The position numbers were made by a program, and so were the translations under genes. The notes under the pieces were generated by a model, which was not told the origin of the DNA, did not search any database, and worked only from the letters and a program-made list of their open reading frames with translations. Below, one piece after another: positions 1 to 6,862 of a stretch of 43,956 bases of DNA (position 1 is the stretch's first letter; every line of letters begins with the position of its first letter). The stretch lies in assembly GCA_964450345.1 (NCBI GenBank), contig CAYVEL010000007.1, positions 1-43,956 of the forward strand. Reading direction: 5' to 3'. The DNA is from JAPLZH01 sp964450345. Lineage in GTDB: Bacteria; Patescibacteriota; Minisyncoccia; Phycocordibacterales; PALSA-1337.

Positions 1-472
1 ATTCATTATTTGCTATCATATTGTCATTACTTGCCCCTTGCCATGTGATAACATCTCCATTGACTTGTATGTTAGTTGTATATTCTTGCTTGTCTCTGTA
101 TTTTTTAGGGTTTTCCATCTGCATTTGCTTAACTATTGCATCAATCCTTAGTTTTCTTTCCTCGACTGATAAGCTTGTATCTTCGGATATTTCTTTTATT
201 TCCTCTACTCTGCATTCTTGTTTGGCTTCTCGTGCGCATGCGAGTTTGTTCGCTTCGTTTCCTATTAAATTCTTAATCATATAAAAAGCCATTGGACTTA
301 TACCAACTTCTTTAAACAGTTTATACAATGGTTTTTCAGTTGATATATATAGCTCTGTTACTTTGTCGAACTTGTCTAAAGTTTCTTTGTCAGGCTTGTA
401 GTTTTCGTTGTGGTATCTCTTTAGATATTTGCTTACTTCTGCCTGTTCTATGTTTGTATTTTCCTTTTCCAT
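1..472 (-). CDS. terS: Small terminase subunit (C-terminus cut by window edge)
   Basis: The frame opens at ATG 472 and is still open after 157 codons at the left edge. The N-terminal half is helical and charged, with a helix-turn-helix-like stretch around residues 50-70. Near the end lies the pattern ENPKKYRDKQEY followed by a short beta-like tail, which is typical of phage small terminases (PKKYGDK-type motif). The role would be recognition of the packaging site and loading of the large subunit. If the map is circular, the frame continues from base 43956 and stops at 43922, giving 168 residues. On such a map it lies upstream of, and co-directional with, the large terminase (41612-43033). Confidence 0.72.
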   Translation of the reverse strand, partial: MEKENTNIEQAEVSKYLKRYHNENYKPDKETLDKFDKVTELYISTEKPLYKLFKEVGISPMAFYMIKNLIGNEANKLACAREAKQECRVEEIKEISEDTSLSVEERKLRIDAIVKQMQMENPKKYRDKQEYTTNIQVNGDVITWQGASNDNMIANNE

Positions 473-500
473 AATTAAAAAACATTATTGATTGATTTTA

Positions 501-508
501 CAAAGGTA
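501..508 (-). promoter_or_regulatory. Possible -7 promoter element for terS
   Basis: On the minus strand TACCTTTG matches the Bacteroidota -7 element TAnnTTTG. It lies between a terminator (532-551) and the terS start at 472. No TTG is found 19 bases upstream, so the call is weak. Confidence 0.35.
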
Positions 509-524
509 TAAAGTTGTTTCAAAT

Positions 525-551
525 AAAAAAAAGAGGCTGTTATATGCCTCT
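525..551 (-). terminator. Rho-independent terminator upstream of terS
   Basis: On the minus strand AGAGGC pairs with GCCTCT around an 8-base loop (532-551) and is followed by a run of eight T. It would end transcripts coming from the 594-713 ORF before terS. Confidence 0.65.
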
Positions 552-593
552 AATTAAAATCACTTTTTCGGTGGTTTTGGTTTACATTTTTTT

Positions 594-713
594 TCATGTT
601 AATTCGGTATAATTAATAACTAAAACTTTTGTTATTTGTTTTGGTGTTTTGTTCCTGTTAAGTATCTGTTTAACTTGGTTGAATAGTTGTATTTGTTCTT
701 TTGATAATTTCAT
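594..713 (-). CDS. Small hypothetical protein, 39 aa
   Basis: A 39-residue frame runs from ATG 713 to TGA 594. It is Lys/Gln-rich and probably helical (starts MKLSKEQIQLFNQ). A terminator follows it at 532-551, which fits a short transcript of its own. There is no recognised family. The reading is supported only by position and composition, so it may not be a gene. Confidence 0.35.
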   Translation of the reverse strand: MKLSKEQIQLFNQVKQILNRNKTPKQITKVLVINYTELT

Positions 714-865
714 TTTTCTGCGTTTTTGACAAAAATACGCTTTTTTTTGGCTTGTTTTTGTGGGTATTTTGTTGTTTTCTGCAAACTTTTTTCATTTTAT
801 TTTGTAAGTTGTTGATTTATTGCAAGTTACGAATATAAAATAATATCACTTTTTTATCTATTTTA

Positions 866-896
866 TTTGTGGTTACAATTAATTGTTGTATATTTA
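866..896 (+). promoter_or_regulatory. Promoter of the left plus-strand operon
   Basis: TTTG at 866-869 is followed after exactly 19 bases by TATATTTA at 889-896. This matches the Bacteroidota pattern except for the last base. It lies about 50 bases before the first plus-strand start at 944. The rest of 714-943 is AT-rich and shows no other feature. Confidence 0.6.
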
Positions 897-943
897 AGTA
901 TTGAAACAAACGGCAATAAAGCCACAAATTAAACCTCAGAGTT

Positions 944-1096
944 ATGAATACAAGAACTACAAAAACAGCTCAATCGAGCGAAAAGAAAATTACTACAATT
1001 GTTTTAATTTCTTTTTTCCTTATCGTATCAATTTTAATTACTGCGACCGCCTGTACTGAACACAAAGTTAATCAAACTTATTCAATTACACAATGA
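944..1096 (+). CDS. Small membrane or lipoprotein-like protein, 50 aa
   Basis: The frame has a polar N-terminus with a Lys pair (about residues 14-15), then a hydrophobic segment at residues 18-35 ending TATAC, then a polar tail. The Cys after a hydrophobic run could be a lipobox, or this may be a single-pass membrane peptide. It is the first gene of the plus-strand operon and its stop overlaps the next start. No family recognised. Confidence 0.5.
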   Translation: MNTRTTKTAQSSEKKITTIVLISFFLIVSILITATACTEHKVNQTYSITQ

Positions 1097-1269
1097 TTCG
1101 TTATATAAACACAAAACAGAACGGCTATGTTGAAACTATCATTCAAGTCAATAGCTCGAATTTTGAAACGATAAACGAATTCAATTCGACTCTTAAAACT
1201 CTTTTATCTTATTACTGGAAAATTGGCTTTATAGCTTATATATCAAAAAGAACAACATTAAATAAATAA
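1093..1269 (+). CDS. Hypothetical protein, 58 aa
   Basis: Starts inside the stop of the preceding gene (ATGA overlap), which supports translation coupling. It is a mixed polar and aromatic protein with a C-terminal YYWKIGFIAY stretch. No family recognised. Part of the plus-strand operon of tiny genes, probably early accessory functions. Confidence 0.55.
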   Translation: MIRYINTKQNGYVETIIQVNSSNFETINEFNSTLKTLLSYYWKIGFIAYISKRTTLNK

Positions 1270-1289
1270 ACCCTTTAAATCTTAGAATT

Positions 1290-1529
1290 ATGAAAACTTT
1301 TAATGAAATTAGTATTACAGATTTTGACGCATGGAGCGGTGCAGTTGATACAAAAAACACAATTATCAACAGCGACAAAGAATCTGAATTTGAAGCACTT
1401 ATTGAAGAATTATATCCTGATGGATTGTCAGAAATGCAATTAAATGACATTTTATGGTTTGAATCTGAATGGATTTTTGAGACTTTGGGAATTTCTGAAG
1501 AAGACGAAGAAGAAGACGACAATGAATAA
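1290..1529 (+). CDS. Acidic conserved phage protein, 79 aa
   Basis: Strongly acidic, ending in a run of Glu and Asp (residues 70-79). The core contains FDAWSGAVDT and LNDILWFESEWI, a pattern I recognise from small unnamed proteins of gut Bacteroidota and their phages. The function is unknown; strong acidity is compatible with DNA mimicry or inhibitor roles, which is speculation. Its end overlaps the next gene by 8 bases. Confidence 0.7.
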   Translation: MKTFNEISITDFDAWSGAVDTKNTIINSDKESEFEALIEELYPDGLSEMQLNDILWFESEWIFETLGISEEDEEEDDNE

Positions 1530-1701
1530 AAAATCCCTTATCCGCACTATATTAGTTCACCACAACGGCGAACAAATAGATAGAATAGTTGAGAAAACAT
1601 GCAAACAAGCCGAAACAAAGTACAATGATTTATTATTGTACGGTTATACGCACCCCATTACACAAAAACTTTTAACAGATTGCCAATTTACTTTACTTTA
1701 A
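1522..1701 (+). CDS. Hypothetical protein, 59 aa
   Basis: The start chosen is ATG 1522, which overlaps the preceding stop. A longer reading from 1444 would run deep into the previous gene. The protein is basic, with several Lys and His residues and a central helical segment. No recognised domain. Confidence 0.55.
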   Translation: MNKKSLIRTILVHHNGEQIDRIVEKTCKQAETKYNDLLLYGYTHPITQKLLTDCQFTLL

Positions 1702-1712
1702 AAATTTAATCC

Positions 1713-1868
1713 ATGAAAAAAGATACAATCCAAAAAAGACTTGAGAAAAGAGGATATAAGGTTATGTTTTGCTATTCTCAAACACATTCGAGCATTATAA
1801 TTAAAGGCGGTCAACAAAATAAGTCTTTCAGAAACTTGCATGAAGCCTTTAGATATTATTTTAATTAA
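1713..1868 (+). CDS. Hypothetical protein, 51 aa
   Basis: A short basic protein with a beta-rich middle (YKVMFCY, SSIIIKGG) followed by a helix (RNLHEAFRYYF). The layout resembles a small two-strand and helix fold. It sits 11 bases after the previous stop. No family recognised. Confidence 0.5.
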   Translation: MKKDTIQKRLEKRGYKVMFCYSQTHSSIIIKGGQQNKSFRNLHEAFRYYFN

Positions 1869-1888
1869 CATTTTAAAATTTAAACGCC

Positions 1889-2086
1889 ATGAAAACAATA
1901 ATAAGCGGATTTTATACAGAAAAATGCACAACTAACACTATTTTTATCAATTTAAGCGGTGAGGCTTTCCTTGTTTCTCCAAACATTGGAAATATAAGCA
2001 ATGAGCGTATTATATTTTCTGAGCGAATTATAAACGACAAATCTAAATTTATTTTTTCAGAAACTAATCCATATAAGAAAAAATAA
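1889..2086 (+). CDS. Hypothetical protein, 65 aa
   Basis: A mixed alpha/beta small protein without a visible motif. It is spaced 20 bases after the previous gene and 3 bases before the next, in a uniform operon. No family recognised. Confidence 0.5.
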   Translation: MKTIISGFYTEKCTTNTIFINLSGEAFLVSPNIGNISNERIIFSERIINDKSKFIFSETNPYKKK

Positions 2087-2089
2087 ACC

Positions 2090-2209
2090 ATGAAAATTAA
2101 AAGAATCCTCACCAACGGTAGAATATACCACTATGTTAACGGCTGTTCTTTTACAAGCTTAAAAGCAGCGCAAAAAGATGTAAAACTTTCTAAAAAAATT
2201 AGATTATGA
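2090..2209 (+). CDS. Hypothetical basic protein, 39 aa
   Basis: A very short, strongly basic frame starting MKIKRILTNGRIYHY, ending in a Lys-rich helix. Its stop overlaps the start of the next gene (ATGA type), which supports translation. No family recognised. Confidence 0.45.
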   Translation: MKIKRILTNGRIYHYVNGCSFTSLKAAQKDVKLSKKIRL

Positions 2210-2367
2210 GCAAAAAAATAGAAATACGCTGCACTAATTTAACCCCAAACGGGAATCCGTGCAATAAACTTTTAGGAAGTGTTACTTCCGGCACAGTTGG
2301 AATTGTAACAATTTGGTGTCCACGCTGTAAAAAAAATGAAATTACTTTATTTACTGAAAAATATTGA
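2206..2367 (+). CDS. Com-like zinc-finger protein, 53 aa
   Basis: Cys residues at about 9, 19, 38 and 41 are arranged as IRC...PCNKLL...IWCPRCKK. This matches the Mu Com family pattern (RC..CNKLL...CPRCK). Mu Com binds mRNA and activates translation of the mom modification gene. Here a zinc-binding, RNA-binding role is inferred only from the motif, and no mom gene is seen. It is overlapped by the gene before it and followed by the last gene of the operon. Confidence 0.65.
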   Translation: MSKKIEIRCTNLTPNGNPCNKLLGSVTSGTVGIVTIWCPRCKKNEITLFTEKY

Positions 2368-2370
2368 TTT

Positions 2371-2622
2371 ATGGAAATATTAAAATATTGCGACTTATAC
2401 GGTCTTGAAATTATTTTTAAAACGCTTTGCCAAAAGTTTAAATTTGTTTCTTTTTCAGCGAAAAGCATACCAAAGCAAGGAAGCGAAACACAAAAAACTT
2501 CTGTATTTGTCGATAAGTTAACCAGTTTAAAAAATGATATAGCCATTTTAAAGCATATCAATCACAAAGACGGAAATATAACAATACAAACAAACTTTTG
2601 TTTTTTAAAATTTACTAATTAG
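2371..2622 (+). CDS. Hypothetical protein, 83 aa
   Basis: The last gene of the plus-strand operon, directly before a strong terminator. It has a hydrophobic N-terminal helix and a Lys/Ser-rich middle. No recognised domain. Confidence 0.55.
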   Translation: MEILKYCDLYGLEIIFKTLCQKFKFVSFSAKSIPKQGSETQKTSVFVDKLTSLKNDIAILKHINHKDGNITIQTNFCFLKFTN

Positions 2623-2631
2623 AGCTATTTT

Positions 2632-2677
2632 AAGCCAAAATATTAAGCCGCAAAGCTTGTATTTTGGCTTTTTTTTG
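2632..2677 (+). terminator. Strong terminator of the left plus-strand operon
   Basis: AAGCCAAAATA pairs with TATTTTGGCTT (11 bp, 2632-2642 with 2660-2670) around a 17-base loop, followed by a run of eight T. Confidence 0.85.
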
Positions 2678-2736
2678 TTGGTATTGGTTTACTAATAAAA
2701 AACTATTAAAACCGCCAAAGGGCGCAAAAATTTACT

Positions 2737-2804
2737 TATATTTGTATCTGAATAGAGCTATATATTAAGCCGTTTTAGTCCTTTTGGATTATTACGGCTT
2801 TTTT
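2737..2804 (+). ncRNA. Possible short transcript: -7 element then terminator hairpin
   Basis: TATATTTG at 2737-2744 matches the -7 consensus. Some 22 bases later AAGCCG (2767-2772) pairs with CGGCTT (2795-2800), followed by TTTT. A transcript of about 50 bases would result. Its start, GAATAGAGCTATATATTAAGCC, resembles the sequence leading into the operon terminator at 2622-2636. No TTG lies 19 bases upstream, so the promoter is uncertain; the hairpin may simply be a second terminator. Confidence 0.35.
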
Positions 2805-3121
2805 ATTTACCTGTATTCTATTTAACAATAATAAACAGCCTGAGAATCGAATGGAATATTTAAGCCTGTTAAATATCTTGTCCGTTACATTATTAAATTC
2901 TCAAAGGCATTGAATGGAAATAAGGCTCAAATTTGAAGTAAAATTGATTGAGTGATACTAGACTACTAAAATAGGATTAAATAAGCTTAAAATTGAGCTA
3001 TGATAGCAAAAAAGTATATTAAACTTATATTATTATAGTGTGGAATTTATATAAAGTATAAATATTGACTTTAAAAGCCTGTAAAATTAATCAAAATGTG
3101 TGTTTTAAAAACATTAGACCT

Positions 3122-3178
3122 CCCATATAGGAAAGAATTCCAAAAATATGGTAGGGCTATACCCAGGAAGAATTCCTG
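3122..3178. repeat. Pair of EcoRI-like palindromic hairpins
   Basis: At 3123-3151 CCATAT pairs with ATATGG, enclosing GGAA-AGAA-TTCC. At 3164-3178 CAGGAA pairs with TTCCTG around GAA. The two share the pattern GGAAnGAATTCC and lie 36 bases apart. Confidence 0.55.
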
Positions 3179-3236
3179 CAAAAATAGATAGATGGGGTAG
3201 AGGGAAAATTTTGTTTAAAATGTGTTAAGGGGGGCG

Positions 3237-3287
3237 TACGAAAAGTTTTGATAAAAATATACCCACTCCCCAATACGAAAAGTTTTG
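3237..3287. repeat. Direct repeat, 14 bases, 37-base period
   Basis: TACGAAAAGTTTTG occurs at 3237-3250 and again at 3274-3287. Each copy is next to a G- or C-run (GGGGGGC, CTCCCC). Confidence 0.6.
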
Positions 3288-3362
3288 TAAAATCAAGAGC
3301 CCCCACTATAGGAAGTTGTGGAAATAAAATACCCTAACAGAATTAACTGCTAGGGCTTTTAA

Positions 3363-3875
3363 TTACTTAGTGAAAACATCAATTTCTCCGTTTATCTTAT
3401 TCCTGTTATGTTCAATTTCTACTTTGATAGTGTTGATATATGTTTGACTTAGCGAGCATATACATTTAGATTGTTCGGCTGTTATATTTCCAGACTTAAC
3501 TCCTTCAAGAGATTCAAATAATATATCTCTAAGCTCTTTAAGACCTGATATATTAGATTTTTTAGGATATATAATATCCACATTTGGTTTAGTTTCTTGA
3601 ATAGCTATACTCTTTATTTCTCTAGGCTTTGTATATTTATCAAAGAACTTGCTTGCATCTTCATACATAAATGTAACTTGCTTTTCTTTAACAAATCCTG
3701 CGTCTAAGTATTCATATCGTATTTTTATTTCACCTGTTCCATTAAACACTACTATTTTTGCATTTGATACATTTTCTTGAAGTTCTGTATCAAAAGCTTT
3801 TCCCATAGCAAAAACTTCGTTAAACTTAGTCTTTATGTGCTTTTCTTGTTCTGAATTTAATATTACTTTTGGCAT
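3363..3875 (-). CDS. Hypothetical phage protein, 170 aa
   Basis: The N-terminal half is mixed alpha/beta. The C-terminal part (about residues 110-160) is helical with the pattern LRDILFESLEGVKSG...AKxI..LSQTYINTIKVE, which recurs in small phage early proteins of unknown role. It overlaps the end of the upstream gene by 13 bases and is the last gene of this minus-strand block. Confidence 0.7.
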   Translation of the reverse strand: MPKVILNSEQEKHIKTKFNEVFAMGKAFDTELQENVSNAKIVVFNGTGEIKIRYEYLDAGFVKEKQVTFMYEDASKFFDKYTKPREIKSIAIQETKPNVDIIYPKKSNISGLKELRDILFESLEGVKSGNITAEQSKCICSLSQTYINTIKVEIEHNRNKINGEIDVFTK

Positions 3876-4333
3876 GTTCTGTATATTTGCAATTGTATTC
3901 GTTTTATATCTAATATCTCTTTGTGAACTCTTATTTCTTTAGGCTTTAGGTTTTGCTTTGCTCTTGTTAAAATCATTGCCACATAAAGGTCGGATAAGTT
4001 ATCTCTAATCTTTTCATGATTCTTTCGACTTCTTCTTCTGCATGCTTTTCTAAACTCAATGTCATTTTTATATCTTTCTCTTTTGTGTACAAGTTTTTGA
4101 TTTATTGAATCTGGATAAAGTATTTTTTCTGCCTTATAAGATGAACCATACTCTAATATCTGCTTTTTTCTTTTTTCTTTAGCATATATTGATTTTTGCT
4201 TGTTTTTACATTCCTTGCAAGCAGAAGCCAAAACAGTTAAATATCCCCTTTTATGCTTGTTTTTATCAAAATGAAAATATTCAATTGTATTAGGTAGTAA
4301 TCTTTTACACTTTGTGCATATCTTATTATCCAT
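3863..4333 (-). CDS. Zinc-finger protein, endonuclease VII-like N-terminus, 156 aa
   Basis: The N-terminus carries CTKC (residues 6-9) and CKEC (about 39-42), spaced by FHFDKNK...GY. This is the layout of the zinc-binding part of phage recombination endonuclease VII-like and HNH-type proteins. The rest is strongly basic and helical. No complete HNH catalytic motif is visible, so nuclease activity is not claimed. Nucleic-acid binding is the likely role. Confidence 0.55.
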   Translation of the reverse strand: MDNKICTKCKRLLPNTIEYFHFDKNKHKRGYLTVLASACKECKNKQKSIYAKEKRKKQILEYGSSYKAEKILYPDSINQKLVHKRERYKNDIEFRKACRRRSRKNHEKIRDNLSDLYVAMILTRAKQNLKPKEIRVHKEILDIKRIQLQIYRTCQK

Positions 4334-4490
4334 AATAATATTTATATATCATTTCTTTTATCCACCCATAAATCAACAAAACAACTGCAAGACTACTTAG
4401 GATAGCAACTACTTGAATTATCTTGGCTATTACTCTTAAAATATTATCTATAATATCTCTTTTTTCTAGTGTTTTTATTAGGTTTCTCAT
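4326..4490 (-). CDS. Single-pass membrane protein, 54 aa
   Basis: The frame runs from ATG 4490 and ends inside the start of the next gene. A hydrophobic segment lies at residues 19-41, after a basic N-terminus, with an aromatic tail (KYYYG). No family recognised. Confidence 0.5.
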   Translation of the reverse strand: MRNLIKTLEKRDIIDNILRVIAKIIQVVAILSSLAVVLLIYGWIKEMIYKYYYG

Positions 4491-4494
4491 GGAT

Positions 4495-4599
4495 TTAAAG
4501 ATTATAATATGCCAAACATAAACAATACATAATAGTTACTGATACTGCAACTCCTAATAAAAATAGGGTTGTTTTTTTAATTAGTTTTATCGCTTTCAT
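4495..4599 (-). CDS. Membrane micro-protein, 34 aa
   Basis: A basic N-terminus (MKAIKLIKK) is followed by one hydrophobic segment to the end. It overlaps the preceding gene by 23 bases. The pair of tiny membrane proteins here could act at the host envelope; no family is recognised. Confidence 0.4.
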   Translation of the reverse strand: MKAIKLIKKTTLFLLGVAVSVTIMYCLCLAYYNL

Positions 4600-4852
4600 T
4601 TTGCGTAATTTCATTTATATGTTTAAATAATACTTCGGACAATGTGATTAAACATTCCTCTAAATTTTTGTGCATAGCTGAATCATTCCCATAATTGCTT
4701 TGTAATCCTCCCAAGTTTCTATATTTACCTCTAAACTCTGGTTTAACTATTGAATCGGGTTGGTTATATGCAAAGTCAAAATCTTTGCCTATTATTCTGC
4801 ATGAACCTTCACCTAAAATATCTATTCTGATACAGTTTAAAATATCTTTCAT
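4577..4852 (-). CDS. Hypothetical protein, 91 aa
   Basis: A soluble mixed alpha/beta protein with no motif that I recognise. Its start overlaps the stop of the upstream gene (ATGA type). Member of the 5270-3363 operon. Confidence 0.55.
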   Translation of the reverse strand: MKDILNCIRIDILGEGSCRIIGKDFDFAYNQPDSIVKPEFRGKYRNLGGLQSNYGNDSAMHKNLEECLITLSEVLFKHINEITQNESDKTN

Positions 4853-5070
4853 TTTGCGTATTTTTTGATAACTTGCGTTAACTCGGTTAAACTTTCGATA
4901 TTTTCAACGGTTGCAAATGGCACATTCTCATAATCAAAACTACTTAAAATCAATTCTCCGTTATTATTGTTGAGAATTATAACAGTTCCTAAAGTTCCTA
5001 TCGATTTTTCAAATATGTTTGAATCAATTAGCTCTTTATAGCCTATTTGTTCTAGTTCTTGTTTTTCCAT
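4849..5070 (-). CDS. Hypothetical protein, 73 aa
   Basis: An acidic small protein with a beta-rich centre (TVIILNNNNGELILSSF) and a C-terminal helix. It ends in an ATGA overlap with the next gene. No family recognised. Confidence 0.55.
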   Translation of the reverse strand: MEKQELEQIGYKELIDSNIFEKSIGTLGTVIILNNNNGELILSSFDYENVPFATVENIESLTELTQVIKKYAK

Positions 5071-5072
5071 AA

Positions 5073-5270
5073 TTAGTTAAAATTATAATTATAAACTATC
5101 TGTTTTCTTATTTCGTCTAAAGCTCCTTCTAAAGCATCTTTTTTTGTTTGATAGTAAAATGGAGTGTCTAAACCTGCATATGTTGTTATTGGAGTCCAAA
5201 CAGTGAAAAATATCCTAGTTCTTTTTATTTCAACTATCCACCCTTTTTTGTAATGTTTAAGTCTATACAT
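5073..5270 (-). CDS. Hypothetical protein, 65 aa
   Basis: A Trp- and Tyr-rich basic N-terminus (YRLKHYKKGWIVEIKRTR) is followed by a helix. Similar short proteins occur in other Bacteroidota phages. First gene behind the structured leader at 5322-5431, so probably the lead gene of the 5270-3363 operon. Confidence 0.6.
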   Translation of the reverse strand: MYRLKHYKKGWIVEIKRTRIFFTVWTPITTYAGLDTPFYYQTKKDALEGALDEIRKQIVYNYNFN

Positions 5271-5321
5271 ACTATTATTAATTAAACTTACTTTGATTGT
5301 TAGCTTAGAGTTAAGAAAACG

Positions 5322-5431
5322 AAAAAGCCCCCAGTTACTCTTTATTGCAAGGGAGTATAACTAGGGGCATTCATATAAACAAGCTTTCGCCATGAATAAT
5401 CTAATATGTCGCACTCCCTTGCAAAGAGTAA
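5322..5431 (-). ncRNA. Structured leader with alternative hairpins (attenuator-like)
   Basis: On the minus strand arm A (5431-5413) pairs with arm A' (5356-5335) over about 19 bases. Arm B (5368-5358, starting GCCCCTAG) pairs with arm B' (5337-5327, ending CTGGGGGC), followed directly by five T. The order A-B-A'-B' and the overlap of A' with B' mean the two stems exclude each other or form a pseudoknot. The second stem looks like a terminator and the first like an antiterminator. It lies between a strong promoter and the 5270-3363 operon. Confidence 0.65.
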
Positions 5432-5433
5432 GA

Positions 5434-5463
5434 CAAAGATACAAATACTTTTTTAATACACAA
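5434..5463 (-). promoter_or_regulatory. Promoter of the 5270-3363 operon
   Basis: On the minus strand TTG (5463-5461), 19 bases, then TATCTTTG (5441-5434): a full match to the Bacteroidota pattern. The leader RNA begins a few bases downstream. Confidence 0.75.
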
Positions 5464-5688
5464 CTAAAAAGGACAAAATATTTTACTAGGCTTTACTAAA
5501 TGCTCCTTCAAATACTTTAAACTCTTAAACTTACCATCAATAACATACCCAATACTTCTATTGTTCAAAACCTTTTTAATTATTTTTCCTGTTTTAGCGT
5601 TGTAACATGAGTTATCGTCTAACCACTTATAATGAGGGGCTAAACTTAGTTCGTATTTAATAGCGTAATTATTTGATATTGTTATCAT
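5464..5688 (-). CDS. Small phage protein of the YKW/CYN/GKF...CPF type, 74 aa
   Basis: Residues 19-74 read YKW...CYNAKTGKII...NRSIGYVIDGKF.SLKYLKEHLV..PSKIFCPF. A paralogue with the same order of motifs lies at 15907-16131. Such proteins are frequent in Bacteroidota phages and resemble the modular repeat part of homing-endonuclease DNA-binding regions (NUMOD-like), which is only a suggestion. Its start lies 32 bases from the left boundary of cassette run 1. Confidence 0.6.
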   Translation of the reverse strand: MITISNNYAIKYELSLAPHYKWLDDNSCYNAKTGKIIKKVLNNRSIGYVIDGKFKSLKYLKEHLVKPSKIFCPF

Positions 5689-5702
5689 TGTGGCTTAGTG
5701 TT

Positions 5703-5729
5703 ATTAGTCATAGCGAGTAGTTATGCAAA
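5703..5729 (+). other. attI-like left boundary of cassette run 1
   Basis: ATTAGTCATAGCGAGTAG at 5703-5720 leads into TTATGCAAA. It has no palindromic arm of its own, unlike the attC-like sites, and resembles the boundaries at 16154-16185 and 18655-18676. GTTATGCAAA (5720-5729) is the exact complement of TTTGCATAAC at 6381-6390, the left core of the next attC-like site. Confidence 0.5.
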
Positions 5730-5732
5730 ATA

Positions 5733-6353
5733 TTAGAGCCATTGCGCTGCCATTGCTTTTGCTATACCCGGAAAGGTTTTACTTCTTGCTTTTCGTCTTT
5801 CTTCTTTCGTCAATGAAGTAGAATTAAAATGACAAGCACTCATTGTTTTGCCTGATTTAAAAGTGATAATATTAGGCTCTACTATTTCGGTAGGTTTAAG
5901 TTTTTCTAGCCCTTCTAGCCATAAGCATGTAGCTTTTCTTTCCGTGTGTCCATATTCGTATGGTTGTACTATTTGCGTGGGCTTTTTATATCGGCTACTC
6001 ATTATCCCGATAGGATTTTCAATATATCCTTTACCTATTTTATTTAAAGCCTCTGCGCATTTAAGGAAGTGTTCAACCGCTTCTGCTCGCTCTTTATGTA
6101 TGTTTGGAAAGCGTTCCGAATATTCGGGCTTGTACCACTTATTTGCTGTTACTGTTAAGCGTGTGCATTCCGGATGCATTCCCAAAAAGTCAGGCTTAAT
6201 TAATTCTATTGCTTCAAAGCAATCCATTTGTAAATGTCTCTCCGGATATTTTCCGCTACATGGTAGCAAATCGCAACTGTACGCATCGTGTCCGGCATTC
6301 AAGAAAGCCTCCATAACTGTTTGGCTTTCTTCGTGTGTTATTAATACTTTCAT
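5733..6353 (-). CDS. Phage DNA methyltransferase-like protein, 206 aa
   Basis: Residues 1-30 form a Rossmann-like start (MKVLITHEESQT...GHDAYSCDLLPCSG). HPECTRLTV (60-68) and IENPIG (111-116) follow, then a Pro/Gly-rich region with TCLWLEGL. This set is diagnostic of a common phage family usually annotated as DNA cytosine methyltransferase or DNA-modification protein; the enzymatic role is not proven for the family as far as I know. It is the sole gene of the first cassette, between the boundary at 5720 and the attC-like site at 6384-6449. Confidence 0.7.
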   Translation of the reverse strand: MKVLITHEESQTVMEAFLNAGHDAYSCDLLPCSGKYPERHLQMDCFEAIELIKPDFLGMHPECTRLTVTANKWYKPEYSERFPNIHKERAEAVEHFLKCAEALNKIGKGYIENPIGIMSSRYKKPTQIVQPYEYGHTERKATCLWLEGLEKLKPTEIVEPNIITFKSGKTMSACHFNSTSLTKEERRKARSKTFPGIAKAMAAQWL

Positions 6354-6383
6354 CGTTTATTTTTTTTAAAAATTAAATACTTT

Positions 6384-6449
6384 GCATAACAAATGCTAAT
6401 GCAACATGGCTGAAATACAGCCACGCTTGCATAGCATCAGCCGTTATGT
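6384..6449 (+). repeat. attC-like site A
   Basis: Cores ATAAC (6386-6390) and GTTAT (6443-6447). The arms ATGCT-A-ATGCAA and TTGCAT-AGCAT pair with one extra A in the left arm. The apex GGCTG-AAATA-CAGCC is a perfect hairpin. Core, arm with bulged base and loop match integron attC architecture. Confidence 0.75.
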
Positions 6450-6464
6450 GTAAGCGTAAAAACG

Positions 6465-6737
6465 CTAGTCCGATAACCATTTGAATAATTCCTTGTGAGT
6501 GTCGAAAATAAATATCTGCGATTCAGGAACTCTTTTGCAAAATTCTTGGATGTATTCTTTTTGGGTGTCCTTAACCCATTTATTAGTAATGTCGTTATCA
6601 GTAGATGCGCAATATCCATTTTTAACTTTAATCACATAATGTTTAAGATTTTCTGAAATTCCAATTATACTATAATTATCAATCGAATCAATATTTACTG
6701 TTTCAATGTCTTTTTCTGTTACAATTACTCTTTTCAT
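6465..6737 (-). CDS. Hypothetical cassette protein, 90 aa
   Basis: A soluble alpha/beta protein that starts with a beta-rich segment and ends in the helix HKELFKWLSD. It is the only gene of cassette 2. Its 3' flank (6443-6466) is identical over 24 bases to the flank of the 18695-18898 gene, although the two proteins are unrelated. No family recognised. Confidence 0.55.
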   Translation of the reverse strand: MKRVIVTEKDIETVNIDSIDNYSIIGISENLKHYVIKVKNGYCASTDNDITNKWVKDTQKEYIQEFCKRVPESQIFIFDTHKELFKWLSD

Positions 6738-6774
6738 TTTTTTTATTTATTAAGTTATTAAAAAACGCCTACAC

Positions 6775-6862
6775 ATAACACGCGCTATATTTCAGCCTCA
6801 TTCGGTAATTTTTATAGCTTAGTGTTTTTTATATCGGCCGAAATTATAGCGCAATTCGTTAT
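6775..6862 (+). repeat. attC-like site B
   Basis: Cores ATAAC (6775-6779) and GTTAT (6858-6862). The arms GCGCTATA-TTTC and GAAATTATAGCGC pair with one extra base, here in the right arm. The left flank CGCCTACACATAAC is complementary to GTTATGTGTAAGCG at 6443 in 13 of 14 positions. Confidence 0.72.

Larger units (their letters stand above)
2805..3362. other. Gene-poor convergent region
   Basis: No credible gene is seen between the plus-strand operon and the minus-strand block. The left two thirds is plain AT-rich sequence. The right third (3120-3310) holds short inverted and direct repeats with unusual runs of G and C, listed separately. Candidate roles are a replication origin, a packaging site or termination; none can be shown from sequence alone. 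Confidence 0.5.

Noticed and set aside
1444..1521. Longer start for the 1522-1701 gene
   Set aside because: It would overlap the preceding acidic gene by 86 bases; ATG 1522 with a short overlap fits the operon style.
5848..6369. Long plus-strand frame opposite the methyltransferase-like gene
   Set aside because: It is an antisense shadow; the minus-strand protein has clear family motifs.
6452..6466. AGCG...CGCT hairpin as a terminator
   Set aside because: The stem has only five pairs and no T-run follows on the gene strand; it is part of the shared cassette end.
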